Source: Marinimicrobium koreense
Lineage (GTDB): Bacteria; Pseudomonadota; Gammaproteobacteria; Pseudomonadales; Cellvibrionaceae
Length of the DNA stretch: 64,000 nt
Assembly (NCBI RefSeq): GCF_003762925.1
Contig: NZ_RJUK01000001.1
Span: 2,542,001-2,606,000, forward strand
Reading direction: 5' to 3'
This document shows positions 7,607 through 16,322 of the stretch, in pieces; position 1 is the first letter of the stretch, and every line of letters starts with the position of its first letter. Below the pieces are notes generated by a model. That model searched no databases, had not been told where the DNA came from, and saw nothing but the letters and a program-made list of their open reading frames with translations. The translations under genes and the position numbers were made by a program.

Positions 7607-9892
7607 TTATAACACAACACGCACATCCAGCGGTCTGCCCTTGGGCAACTCAATTTCAATCTGCCCCTCATCGGGCAAAAATCTGACATTCGTGGAGATT
7701 TCATTGACTGTTACCGAATCCGGCTTTTGATCAAGACGTACGCGCAGTACAGACGTCGACATCAACGCCGGGCCCTCGAACCCAATGACGCCTGATGAGT
7801 GGCTCAATGTCATGGGCTTGTGTTGGTTACCCTGATGAGGGTCAACATAAGTGAAGGTGGTCTTCTCCCCTTCGTCCCCAGGATAGGCGTGAATGGTGAG
7901 CTCACCCTTACCTTTCAGCTCGCCGCGCCAACGTCGATCACTGCCCCGGTAGATATCCCCCGTAACATGCAGGCTGTTTGCCCGGATAAACACTGGCGTT
8001 TGGTCAAAAGCGTAATCCCGGGTCAGCATTTGTTCGCCCGCAAAGGTCTGTGTCGGGTCGTTAAAGTCGTACCAGCGCCCCTCGGGAAGATAAATCTCCC
8101 GCTCGTCTTCCGGCCCAAACAATGGAGCCACCAGAAAGGCATCGCCAAATAGATACTGATCCCACATTTGATGGGTGCGCTCGTCCTGCGGATAGACATA
8201 AGCCATGGGTTTCATCAGCACACCGTTCTGCGCCGAGGTATTGGCCAACGAATAGCTGTAGGGAATCATGGCGATGCGCTGTTGCGACACCTGGCGGAAA
8301 ACCTTCTGCAGACGTTCGGAGTAGCGCCAGGGAACCCGATCTTCGCCCTGACCGCCGATGCCATCGAGTTTGACTTCGAACATGCCGTTCCAGGCACCCC
8401 ACTGCAGCCAGCGCGCGTAGAGTTTTTCATCAATATAACCATCGCCCAGATAGCCACCGGTATCGGTGCCCCACACCGGGAAGCCCATAAAGGAAGCGCG
8501 CATGGCGTTGGCCTGGTTGCCTGCCATACCCTGCCAGTTCGGACGCACGTCGCCACCCCAGACCGCGCTCAGGAAGGGTTGGGTTCGGTGAATGGCGGTG
8601 CGGGCGAAGTTGAACTGATCGTCGCCATGGGCGCCGCGCAGCAACTGATCGATGACTTTCGAGTAAAGGTAGGCGTAGGTGTTGCGGGTTTCGGATTCGG
8701 ACACCGGGTCGTGCCACTGGGCGGTGAACGGAAAGTTTTCATCGGCCCGATCCATCTTGTGGCCCTTGATGCCCACCTGATACTGCTGGGTCTGCATACG
8801 CCGCTCGAATTCCACCAGCGCTTCAGGATGGGTCAGATCGATATAGGTCCGGTGGTTGGGTAACAGCCCGGGAAAACCCTTATCACCGAAGGTCATGGGG
8901 CCCACCCAGCTCATCACTTCCAGACCGAAGTCGTCATTGAGCGTGCCGATCCATTGTTCCGGATTGGCAAACGGCTCGGCGAAATTCATCTTGGACCATT
9001 CATGGCCCCCGTCGCTGTAGGGACGGTCCACAAAAGTGGCGGTCAGGGGAATTTCCAACTCGGCAAAACGCTGCATATCCTCGAGGATTTCATCCTTGCC
9101 CGTGTTGTGGTCGCGCCAGACCACCGGCCCCAGGGCCCAGAGCGGTATCGATTTGGGCGCACCAATGACGTTGTAGTATTTCTGGTGAATTCGCGACCCG
9201 CCCGGGCCGTGAAAGAGGTGCCAGTCGAGTTTGTCGGTCTGGTGATAGATGCGGGTCTGGCCACGCTGCGCGAAACGGTATTCACCTTTGGCGAAGGTAT
9301 CAAAGAAGCTGCCATAGCCGGCGGTGCTGATATAAAACGACGAGAAAGCCGAGGCGTAGTTTTCCGCAAAGTCGCGCTCGCCCTGATGGTAGACCTCGAC
9401 ATCAACGGTTTCGCCGCGCAGGTCCGGGCTTTTGCGATTGTCCGGGTAGAGTTTTTCAATCAGGCCGTAGTAGTGCTCGTCCTGATCCGCCAGAGTGATG
9501 CCGATATGCCGGAAGCTTGGGTGTGCCGCCTCAAAGTGAAAGTGCCCGTCGCGGTGGCGGACAACAAGCTCCACGGTATCCGGTAGCGTCGGTTCATAAC
9601 CGTCCGAGCCAGTCACAGTGAGCCGCAGCGTCACACCGTCGGTTTGAGTGGCGACAACCCGGTCGAACACCGCCGGGATGAAGTTGAATTCGAACTGCTC
9701 AATATGCGCCAACGTCTGACCTTGATGGCGAACTTTAAGGCCGTCGTCATTCAACGACAAGGCGTAGTCACCGCTGCGCCACACCTCTGCAGGGGCTTCT
9801 GAAGCAGCGTTCTCGCCCAACTGGGCGCAGGCGCTGAGCAGGCAAAAGGTCAGCGCCAGGACCAAGCCGCGATACTGTGAAAAACCACGCAT
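7607..9892 (-). CDS. GH31-family glycoside hydrolase lipoprotein
   Basis: The protein has 761 residues with a lipoprotein signal (LLSAC, Cys22). An N-terminal beta-sandwich (about 30-230) precedes a TIM barrel (about 245-600) and C-terminal beta domains. The GH31 nucleophile region is GHKMDRADENF with Asp381 as candidate nucleophile. WGGDVRP with Asp448 fits the acid/base position. TDTGGY follows as in the family. GH31 enzymes cleave alpha-linked glucose, xylose, galactose or sulfoquinovose residues. The nucleophile motif departs from the classic WxDMNE, so substrate specificity is open. It lies 49 bases after the six-hairpin glycosidase gene on the same strand, probably co-transcribed. Both are lipoproteins, suggesting oligosaccharide trimming at the envelope. 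Confidence 0.85.
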   Translation of the reverse strand: MRGFSQYRGLVLALTFCLLSACAQLGENAASEAPAEVWRSGDYALSLNDDGLKVRHQGQTLAHIEQFEFNFIPAVFDRVVATQTDGVTLRLTVTGSDGYEPTLPDTVELVVRHRDGHFHFEAAHPSFRHIGITLADQDEHYYGLIEKLYPDNRKSPDLRGETVDVEVYHQGERDFAENYASAFSSFYISTAGYGSFFDTFAKGEYRFAQRGQTRIYHQTDKLDWHLFHGPGGSRIHQKYYNVIGAPKSIPLWALGPVVWRDHNTGKDEILEDMQRFAELEIPLTATFVDRPYSDGGHEWSKMNFAEPFANPEQWIGTLNDDFGLEVMSWVGPMTFGDKGFPGLLPNHRTYIDLTHPEALVEFERRMQTQQYQVGIKGHKMDRADENFPFTAQWHDPVSESETRNTYAYLYSKVIDQLLRGAHGDDQFNFARTAIHRTQPFLSAVWGGDVRPNWQGMAGNQANAMRASFMGFPVWGTDTGGYLGDGYIDEKLYARWLQWGAWNGMFEVKLDGIGGQGEDRVPWRYSERLQKVFRQVSQQRIAMIPYSYSLANTSAQNGVLMKPMAYVYPQDERTHQMWDQYLFGDAFLVAPLFGPEDEREIYLPEGRWYDFNDPTQTFAGEQMLTRDYAFDQTPVFIRANSLHVTGDIYRGSDRRWRGELKGKGELTIHAYPGDEGEKTTFTYVDPHQGNQHKPMTLSHSSGVIGFEGPALMSTSVLRVRLDQKPDSVTVNEISTNVRFLPDEGQIEIELPKGRPLDVRVVL

Positions 9893-9941
9893 ACGTCAAT
9901 CTCCGTCGTTCGTTATTGTTAATCAGTTGCCTGCCCGCTTG

Positions 9942-12098
9942 TCACGGAAGCGGCGTCAGCCCCTCGTGCCGAACGGTCCAGTCGTCGGGAAAGCCGGGCG
10001 TATGGTCATCGGGCGTGCCTTCCCAGCCGGCGGCCATCATGGCCAGGGCGGTGAGCAAGCCACCGTTGCCCGGCAGATAAATGGTCAGGCGCTCGTCCTG
10101 ATAGTTATGACCGTTATTCAGATAGCGGTTTTTCTGTACATCCATCAGCAGCGCATCCACTGCCTGCTCAGGCCGACCGACACGGGCCGCACTCATGGCG
10201 ATCATCGGGTAATCCCAGCCCCAGGTCCGCTGCCAGTTCCAATCGTGCATTACAGCGTCCAGCGTGTCGGCCATGGCATCTGGGTCGATGCCCGAACCGG
10301 GCAGCATGCCGTAGGCGCCCAGCATGGTGGGGTGATCGTTTCGGTGGATCGGGTCTTCGAAGGTTTCCAGGGCGTTTTCGGAATTGGGGTAAAGCCCCTT
10401 GTGCATGGGGTAATCGGAGAGCTTGTTCAGCACCTGGTCCCACTCCGGCTCGGCGTCCAGCGCCAACCGCTCGCGCCAGCGCTGGGCCACAGAGAGACCA
10501 TAGCGCCAGTAGGCCAGCTCGAATACCGGGTTGAAGGCCTCCTCCGGCGCATAAATCTCCTGCCCGGGAATCAGCGGCGGCCCCAGGCGGTAACGGTCGG
10601 CATCGGGCTCGTAAATGGCGTAGTCGGCCATAAAATCGGCGGTGGCGAAGACGATATCGCGGTAGCGCTCAAGAATGGCCGGATCCTGATCGTGATACTG
10701 GTACAGCAACTCGGCGAAATAGATCGGATGGGGCTGTTGCCAGATCAGGAAAACACCGACGGTGGAGGGACTTTCATTGGCCTGCGGGCCAATCATTTTG
10801 GGCCAACGGGCACCGGCATAGCCCTGGCGCTGGGCTTTCTCCCGCGCCTTGGCCAGGGCCACCTCGTGGTACCAGGGCAGACTTTTTTCAAACAGCTCGG
10901 GCTTGCCCCAGAGGACATAGTGCACCCCGTGCCACCAGTGCATCTCCAGGTGAAATTTGCCGTACCAGCTGTTGTAAGTCAGCCCGGTTTCCGCCGGGGG
11001 CAGCGAACTGGCGGTCTGGATGGCGGTGAGATAACGCGATAGCACCATACGCCGCTCCAGCTCCCGGGCCCGTGGATCGTCGGTGCCGGAAAAATCGATG
11101 GCCCCACCACTCTGCCAGAAAGCGGGCCAGTGCTCGGCGCTGGCGGCCAGGGTTAACTCGGTATCGGGCTGCTCGCCTTCGGGTTCGGTGCTGCTGTAGT
11201 GAATGGTAAAGGCCAGCTCAGGCTGATCGGTACTCAGGCGAAACTCATGTCGGTCGGTCTGGGCCAAGCTGGCCTCACCTTCCCAGCTCAGGCGCACAAA
11301 ATAGCGATCGCCGTCGAGCTGGCGGCGCAGCAATACATGCTGACTGCCCTGCTCATAAACCAGTGTGGAGTGTCGCTCCGGTTGAGACCAGTCGGCGGTC
11401 TGCTTGCCCCAGGACAGGGAGCCGTAGGGAAAGGCCAATGTCAGCGCGACCCGGTCTTCCGCCAACAGGGGTGAGCGGATACGGGCGGCCACTTGATCCC
11501 GCTCCGGGTGCACTGCGGTGATAACGGACACCGGCTCCCCTCCCAATCGAAATTCGCTGTGTAACTGCCCCCGCCACATATCCAGCCGTTGCGTCGGGTC
11601 AGTCAGGGCCTCGGGCCCGGCTGCCTCGCCCGATCCGGTGCTCAACGCCAGCCCGACACGCCCCAGGTGCAGGCGGTGTGGATTGGCCCTGAGCCACTCC
11701 CCCGCCTCAGACGGCTGTCCGGCCGCGTAGGGCACGGCGCGCCCATCGGTGTCGTAATTCTTGAAGGTGTCCGCCAGCTGATAGCCGCCGGTATTCTCCA
11801 CCGAGTGCCAGCCCCACTGCGCCAGAGTGCCCAGCGGTATGCCCTCTTCATAAGCGTCGGGAAAGGTCTGCAACCCGGTGAAGTCGGCCGTAAAGGCAAA
11901 CTCGCCATTACCCAGCGTAAAAGGCGATAGCGGGTCCAGCCCGGATTGGGAGGGGTTGTGCCGTTCCACCAACGCCTGTCGATCAATGGCCTCCGACTGG
12001 CCTGGCGCCTGGCAGCCGAGCAGGACGATCGAGGCCAAAAGCAGCGTGAGTCCAGCCCGGAAGGGGCTCCGGGCCCTGATCCTGATGGGATAAAGCAT
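9942..12098 (-). CDS. Six-hairpin (alpha/alpha)6 glycosidase-like lipoprotein
   Basis: The protein has 718 residues with a lipoprotein signal (IVLLGC, about residue 29). The N-terminal half is a beta-sandwich. The second half is an (alpha/alpha)6 barrel in the style of GH65/GH95-type enzymes: a YNSWYGKFHLEMHWWHG block, then GARWPKM, and a late WGWDYPM. These resemble the catalytic-acid loop and GARWP motifs of GH65 phosphorylases/hydrolases. I cannot assign a CAZy family with confidence. Glu in HLEMHWW is the candidate acid. It precedes the GH31 gene by 49 bases on the same strand, so the two probably act on one glycan. Export and lipid anchoring point to the periplasm or outer membrane. Confidence 0.7.
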   Translation of the reverse strand: MLYPIRIRARSPFRAGLTLLLASIVLLGCQAPGQSEAIDRQALVERHNPSQSGLDPLSPFTLGNGEFAFTADFTGLQTFPDAYEEGIPLGTLAQWGWHSVENTGGYQLADTFKNYDTDGRAVPYAAGQPSEAGEWLRANPHRLHLGRVGLALSTGSGEAAGPEALTDPTQRLDMWRGQLHSEFRLGGEPVSVITAVHPERDQVAARIRSPLLAEDRVALTLAFPYGSLSWGKQTADWSQPERHSTLVYEQGSQHVLLRRQLDGDRYFVRLSWEGEASLAQTDRHEFRLSTDQPELAFTIHYSSTEPEGEQPDTELTLAASAEHWPAFWQSGGAIDFSGTDDPRARELERRMVLSRYLTAIQTASSLPPAETGLTYNSWYGKFHLEMHWWHGVHYVLWGKPELFEKSLPWYHEVALAKAREKAQRQGYAGARWPKMIGPQANESPSTVGVFLIWQQPHPIYFAELLYQYHDQDPAILERYRDIVFATADFMADYAIYEPDADRYRLGPPLIPGQEIYAPEEAFNPVFELAYWRYGLSVAQRWRERLALDAEPEWDQVLNKLSDYPMHKGLYPNSENALETFEDPIHRNDHPTMLGAYGMLPGSGIDPDAMADTLDAVMHDWNWQRTWGWDYPMIAMSAARVGRPEQAVDALLMDVQKNRYLNNGHNYQDERLTIYLPGNGGLLTALAMMAAGWEGTPDDHTPGFPDDWTVRHEGLTPLP

Positions 12099-12198
12099 GG
12101 CTAACCACCGGTTGTTATTGGTTGTGATCAGCTCAACTATAGTTCATGTCACCATAAGAACCTAAACATCCGGCGGGAGTAGTGCCGTGGCCCCCGAG

Positions 12199-12381
12199 TT
12201 ACTTGCCTCTGGGACCGATAAACAGCCAGATGATAAAACCGAGGAAGGGGAGGAACAGCAGGACCAGAATCCAGATGAGTTTGGCGGTGCTGGATTCATT
12301 GCTTTGCGCGACCTGCAGCAGGGCGTAGATGACGCAGATGAGCAAAATCAGCCCCAGGATACCGGTGATCTCAATGGACAT
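12199..12381 (-). CDS. Small PLDc_N-type membrane protein
   Basis: The protein has 60 residues and two transmembrane segments (about 5-25 and 35-54). It ends WLFIGPRGK and matches the stand-alone phospholipase D nuclease N-terminal (PLDc_N) family. A good Shine-Dalgarno (AAGGAGC) lies just before the ATG. The role of stand-alone members is unknown. It lies 52 bases after the AgmX/TonB-like gene on the same strand and could be read through from it. Confidence 0.8.
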   Translation of the reverse strand: MSIEITGILGLILLICVIYALLQVAQSNESSTAKLIWILVLLFLPFLGFIIWLFIGPRGK

Positions 12382-12433
12382 TGAACATGCTCCTTATCGG
12401 ATGGGTGACGAGCGTTTGTTAACGGAACAAGCG

Positions 12434-13384
12434 TTATCTTGGCAAGAAATCGAAAGTATAGTTCACTTGCGTCACGGTCACATCCGCATCGGGGAAGGTG
12501 ATCAGCAGAATTCGGGCCAGCAGGCGCTGTTCAAGTTCTTCATTGTTCAATTCACTGGACTCGATCCGCGCTTCGGAGATTTCCCCGCTGGGCTCGATGA
12601 CCATACGCACCACCAGTTTACCCTGCAGGAGCGGATCCTGGCGCAGGGCGCGGTTGTAGATGGCAAAGATGGCGCCCATGTGCTGATCGATGACCTGACG
12701 GATTTCCTCGTCGCTGCGAGCGGCCAGCTCTCTCGAGCCGCTCGCGGCGGCCTCGGCCTCGGCAGCGGCCAGAGCTTCCGCTTCGTCGCTAACCCGGGTG
12801 GATTCCCGGGCGGCCAGCTCGCCACCGCCGGTATCCCGGCTGAGTTGATCGGTATCGATGCCACCGCTGTCCTCGGCGACCTGCCCTTCCAGGCGGTTGC
12901 GTTCGGGCCGCTCGGCCTCGGACTGACCCTCGGACAGGGCGGCCTGCTCGACCTTACGGGTATCCAGGGTATTGCGCATGGCGGCCAGAGCGTCCCGATG
13001 TTGCATCAGGCCACTGCGAGCGGCGGTTTCCCGGGCCTCTTCCACCCGGGCAGGGGGCGGTGGCTCAGGTTGAGGCTCGGGTTCCGGCAGGGGTTCGGGC
13101 TCAGGCTCCGGTTCTGTCTCTTCCGGCTCGGGTTCGGGCTCCGGTTCCGGCTCGGGCTCAGGAGGCGGTGGCGGCTCCTCTTTTTCCAGTATCACCCGGG
13201 CCAGTTGCGGTGGCAGCTCCGGTGCCTCGTCCCGGCTGGGCCCTGGCAAGGGCACGAACGGAATCACCAGCCCGAGAATGAGCAACAGTATGATCAGCCC
13301 GCGCAGAATTCGCCGGTAGCGCTGATCGTCCTCGGCGCTGGATTCCCAAGGCAGCTCGGTGTTGGGGCTCGGATATCGGGTCAT
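12434..13384 (-). CDS. AgmX/PglI C-terminal domain, TonB-like energy transducer
   Basis: The protein has 316 residues. It has a cytoplasmic N-terminus, one transmembrane helix (about 26-47), a long Pro/Glu linker (PEPEPEP repeats, about 65-110), a charged helical region, and a C-terminal domain (about 220-316) of the AgmX/PglI type with TonB-like topology (VVRMVIEPSGEISEARI). Such proteins transmit proton-motive energy from an ExbB/ExbD or TolQ/TolR motor through the periplasm. It starts one base after the second ExbD gene ends and is the last gene of the nine-gene cluster. AgmX (GltJ) belongs to the Myxococcus gliding machine. Direct homology in function is inference. Confidence 0.82.
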   Translation of the reverse strand: MTRYPSPNTELPWESSAEDDQRYRRILRGLIILLLILGLVIPFVPLPGPSRDEAPELPPQLARVILEKEEPPPPPEPEPEPEPEPEPEETEPEPEPEPLPEPEPQPEPPPPARVEEARETAARSGLMQHRDALAAMRNTLDTRKVEQAALSEGQSEAERPERNRLEGQVAEDSGGIDTDQLSRDTGGGELAARESTRVSDEAEALAAAEAEAAASGSRELAARSDEEIRQVIDQHMGAIFAIYNRALRQDPLLQGKLVVRMVIEPSGEISEARIESSELNNEELEQRLLARILLITFPDADVTVTQVNYTFDFLPR

Positions 13385-13385
13385 A

Positions 13386-13895
13386 TCAGCCCTCGGCCTC
13401 CGAGGCGATCTGGTCGACCGCCAGAGCGATATCGCGATAGTCCGAGGCGGCGCAGGTGGCCATCACTTTTTTCAGCAGTTTATAGGGAATGCCTTTATCC
13501 CCCATGATGGTGATCGGTCGGCCGATCTGCGCCTCGGCCTCCGTCAGCGGTCGGGCGCGCTCGGCGCGCAGGGCCAACTCTTCCGATAAACCGGGGATCT
13601 CTTCGTCCAGCTGCGCCAGAACATCGGCCACGGACGCCACCGGTCGACCGTTTACCAGAATCTGCTCATCCCCCACCACCAGCAGCAGACTTTCATCCGG
13701 TTGCTGGTCCGCCACCGAGGCGGGCAACTCGATATTCTTATCCCGGCTGAGCACTTCCACCTCGGACGAGTTGACCAGCAGGAAGAACACCAGGATAGTG
13801 AAGATGTCCATCAGGGACACCAGGTTGAGTTTGGGCAACTGGCTCAGGCGACGGTGGTGCCGGGCCATCCGGCGGGCGCGCATGGACTGCTTCAT
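13386..13895 (-). CDS. ExbD/TolR-family proton-channel subunit (second copy)
   Basis: The protein has 169 residues with a basic N-terminus, one transmembrane helix (about 26-45) carrying the key Asp (SLMDIFTILVFFLL, Asp30), and a periplasmic domain of ExbD/TolR type. It overlaps the first ExbD gene by 4 bases (ATGA). The helix Asp is the proton-path residue of the family. Two different ExbD/TolR-like subunits beside one TolQ-like protein is the layout of AglQ/AglS with AglR. The two copies are quite divergent, so both are probably needed. Confidence 0.88.
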   Translation of the reverse strand: MKQSMRARRMARHHRRLSQLPKLNLVSLMDIFTILVFFLLVNSSEVEVLSRDKNIELPASVADQQPDESLLLVVGDEQILVNGRPVASVADVLAQLDEEIPGLSEELALRAERARPLTEAEAQIGRPITIMGDKGIPYKLLKKVMATCAASDYRDIALAVDQIASEAEG

Positions 13896-14410
13896 TCGCT
13901 CGCCTCCTGTGCGGGGGCATCGCCCAGGGAAATGACCGGGAAGAGTTCCGCGTTCACTACCGATGCGGCCACTACCGCCCTGAAGGATCGGGCGGTGTCC
14001 ATCGCACTGACCAGTGTCTGATAGGGGGTATCGGGCTCGGACAGAATGACAATATCGTTTTTGTCGATGCCCTGATTCTTGAGCATCTGTTTCACCTGCT
14101 GGAGCAATTCCGACAGGGCGGGCAGGTCCGGCTCACCGTCTTGATGAGGCACCCGCTCGACGGGAGCACCGGCGGGGAAGTTCACCTGGAAATAATCGTC
14201 ACGAATAATCAGTTCAATCTGCTTATTGGGCTCGTCGGTTTCGCTCGCTTCGCTGCTGGCACTTTTGGGCAGTTGCAAATCCAGTACGGTGATGCGGGCG
14301 AATACCATGCTCATCAACAACACCGGCACCAATATGATCATCAGATTCATAAAGGAGGTGATGTCGAGTTCGGCTTCTTCTCTGTGTCGATGGCGCCGTC
14401 GATGAAACAT
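13892..14410 (-). CDS. ExbD/TolR-family proton-channel subunit (first copy)
   Basis: The protein has 172 residues. A His/Arg-rich cytoplasmic N-terminus (FHRRRHRHREEAELD) leads to one transmembrane helix (about 20-40) with the family Asp at the membrane edge (ELDITSFMNLMIIL, Asp16). A periplasmic TolR-like domain follows. It lies 47 bases after the ExbB gene and overlaps the next ExbD gene by 4 bases. It would partner the ExbB-like channel to convert proton flow into movement of the TonB/AgmX-like protein. Confidence 0.88.
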   Translation of the reverse strand: MFHRRRHRHREEAELDITSFMNLMIILVPVLLMSMVFARITVLDLQLPKSASSEASETDEPNKQIELIIRDDYFQVNFPAGAPVERVPHQDGEPDLPALSELLQQVKQMLKNQGIDKNDIVILSEPDTPYQTLVSAMDTARSFRAVVAASVVNAELFPVISLGDAPAQEASE

Positions 14411-14457
14411 CGCGCTTGCTGTCCTTTAACCGGGTCTTAGGGCGTCGGGAAGACGAC

Positions 14458-15138
14458 TCAGGCTTTGGGCGCCGAATCGGCACCCGGTTTGGCAGGCGCC
14501 CGTGCGGCTGTGCCCACACCCATCAGGTTCAGGCATTTGACGCCCGCCATTTCCAGGCTGTCGATGATCTCGGTGGTTTTGGTCTGCAGGGTGGCGTGAA
14601 ACAGCAACAGGGGAATGGCCGACATCAGGCCAAAGGCGGTGGTATTCATGGCGACAGAAATACTGGCGGAAAGCAGGTTGGCTTTTTCCGCCGGGTCGGC
14701 ATCGGCCACCGCGGTAAAAGCGGCAATCAGGCCGATGATGGTGCCTAGCAGGCCGAGCAGGGTGGCGATGTTGGCCAGGGTGGCCAGATAGGGCGTGCGC
14801 TTCTCCAGACGGGGCATGGCTTCCATCACGCCCTCTTCCATCGCCAGCTCAATGTCATCGCGACGCTGGGATTGGCTCATCCGGGCGACGCCCGCACTGA
14901 TGATCCGGGCAATGGGCGCGTTGGAGGTTTGCCCCAATTTCATCACGCCGGCGTAGTCGCGCTTTTTCAGCAGTGGCATCAGTTGCTGGAACGCCTTGCG
15001 GTTGGCGGACTTGGCGTGAGTCAGGTAAAGCCAGCGTTCCAGCGCCACGGCTACCCCCACCACCAGCACCAGTGCAATGGGATACATGAAGGGGCCGCCG
15101 TTCTGGAAAAAACGCAGCACGGTAGTGATAAATTCCAT
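14458..15138 (-). CDS. MotA/TolQ/ExbB-family proton channel
   Basis: The chosen start is ATG 15138, giving 226 residues. An upstream in-frame TTG (15153) lies inside the Shine-Dalgarno GAGGG and is rejected. Three transmembrane helices lie at about 10-35, 110-135 and 150-175, the standard TolQ/ExbB arrangement. The conserved block YLATLANIATLLGLLGTIIG starts helix 2. It supplies the pentameric channel for the two ExbD-like subunits that follow. A 198-base gap separates it from the preceding small exported protein, so a secondary promoter there is possible. Confidence 0.9.
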   Translation of the reverse strand: MEFITTVLRFFQNGGPFMYPIALVLVVGVAVALERWLYLTHAKSANRKAFQQLMPLLKKRDYAGVMKLGQTSNAPIARIISAGVARMSQSQRRDDIELAMEEGVMEAMPRLEKRTPYLATLANIATLLGLLGTIIGLIAAFTAVADADPAEKANLLSASISVAMNTTAFGLMSAIPLLLFHATLQTKTTEIIDSLEMAGVKCLNLMGVGTAARAPAKPGADSAPKA

Positions 15139-15336
15139 GGGTAATGCCCTCAAAATACAAACGCGACGTCGCCCTTGGAGAACGACGGATGTTTATAAAG
15201 CCTGCTATGTTTTTTGAATATGTTTTTTGAAATAGTTTTGAGACGGGCAAACCCGCCTGACGCATTGTTCATTATGCCGACTTGGCCGCAGCGAAACTGT
15301 GAAGCAGGTTCGCTTTTGGGAGGATTCCGCTGCCGT

Positions 15337-15645
15337 TCAGTCGTCGATTTCGACCGCCTCTTCCCGCTGACGCAAGGTGCGCTGCAATTCATCCCGTTCG
15401 ACGTGGCCGAAGACGCTCTCCAGTTGCCGCTCCAGGGGGTCATAGTCCGGCTCAGGACTTTCCGGAGTCTGCCAGGGCACCACATGAAAAACCTGGGGCT
15501 GCTCGCGGTTGCCGGTCACACGGGATTCCAGCTCGATCACCGGCCCGGCGTCCCGCTCAGTATCGGTTTCACTGTCTTGCGCCCAAAGCGACGCGGACAA
15601 CCCCGCCAGCAGCAAGAAAAACAGCCCACGGGTCCAATGATTCAT
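15337..15645 (-). CDS. Small exported protein of the trans-envelope cluster
   Basis: The protein has 102 residues with a signal peptide ending near LWAQ (residue 22). The mature part is acidic and hydrophilic with no motif I recognise (VFHVVPWQTPESPEPDYDPLERQLESVFGHVERDELQ). It overlaps the TPR lipoprotein gene before it by 4 bases, so it belongs to the cluster. It is probably a periplasmic accessory subunit, and I cannot assign a function. Confidence 0.7.
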   Translation of the reverse strand: MNHWTRGLFFLLLAGLSASLWAQDSETDTERDAGPVIELESRVTGNREQPQVFHVVPWQTPESPEPDYDPLERQLESVFGHVERDELQRTLRQREEAVEIDD

Positions 15646-16322
15646 TGTGCCTCCTCCGCGGCCAGGCGCCGCTCCAGATCCACGATCCAGCCCGCCACCC
15701 GACGGTCCGGTTCATCCTGGCGTTGCTGGTAGGCGCGGTAGTGCAATAGCGCCTGTTCACCTTCGCCCCGATACAGGTCCAGCAAGATCCCCAGGTTCAG
15801 GTGGCTTTGGGCGTGAAACGGCCAGACCGTCAGCGCCTGCCAATAGGACTGCTCTGCGGCCTCGAAGGCACCGGCTTCACGCTGCAACAGGGCCAACTGA
15901 TTGTAGGCATCCAGATTGTTGGGGTTGATCGACAGGGCCTGCTCAAGGGCAGCCTTGGCCTCCGCTACCCGACCCTGTTCACTATGAATCTTTGCCAGAT
16001 TGACCCAGGGGCCGGACAGCGCGGGATACTGTTCGGTCATCGCGCTCAGCCACTGCTGTGCCTGAGAATGATCACCCTGCTCCATGGCCGCCAAAGCCCG
16101 ATCGAAATCCGCCCGGGCCTTAGCGCTGACGGATACCGTCGCCTGCTCATAGGGATTGGGCGTCACGGGCCCTTCGGGCAGCGCTGATGGCGCCGACGCC
16201 TCGGCTTGCACGTTCACCTCCGCTTCCGGACTCGATTCCGGTGCTGTGGCACAGGCGGTCAGACCCAGAAAGGCGCACAGCACAGTCCACCGCAACACAG
16301 CACTCAGATCAGTAAATGCCAC
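15642..16322 (-). CDS. TPR-repeat lipoprotein of the trans-envelope cluster
   Basis: The chosen start is GTG 16322, six bases after GGAGG inside the end of the preceding gene. The frame is open further up to 16355, but that part lacks a ribosome site. It gives 226 residues with lipobox LTAC (Cys24). Three or four TPR units lie at about 65-190 (ALAAMEQGDHSQAQQWLSAM, LEQALSINPNNLDAYNQLALL). It is a probable outer-membrane-anchored scaffold. It overlaps the large TPR gene by 14 bases. Periplasmic TPR proteins are also typical of the Glt machine. Confidence 0.82.
   Translation of the reverse strand: MAFTDLSAVLRWTVLCAFLGLTACATAPESSPEAEVNVQAEASAPSALPEGPVTPNPYEQATVSVSAKARADFDRALAAMEQGDHSQAQQWLSAMTEQYPALSGPWVNLAKIHSEQGRVAEAKAALEQALSINPNNLDAYNQLALLQREAGAFEAAEQSYWQALTVWPFHAQSHLNLGILLDLYRGEGEQALLHYRAYQQRQDEPDRRVAGWIVDLERRLAAEEAQ

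Noticed and set aside
9927-11042. Plus-strand open frame opposite the six-hairpin glycosidase
   Set aside because: It shows the composition of a reverse-strand shadow and no family features. The minus-strand gene has a signal peptide and conserved motifs.
12329-13507. Plus-strand open frame opposite the AgmX-like gene
   Set aside because: Its Gly/Leu/Arg-rich run is the reverse of the Pro/Glu linker codons and is not a protein family.
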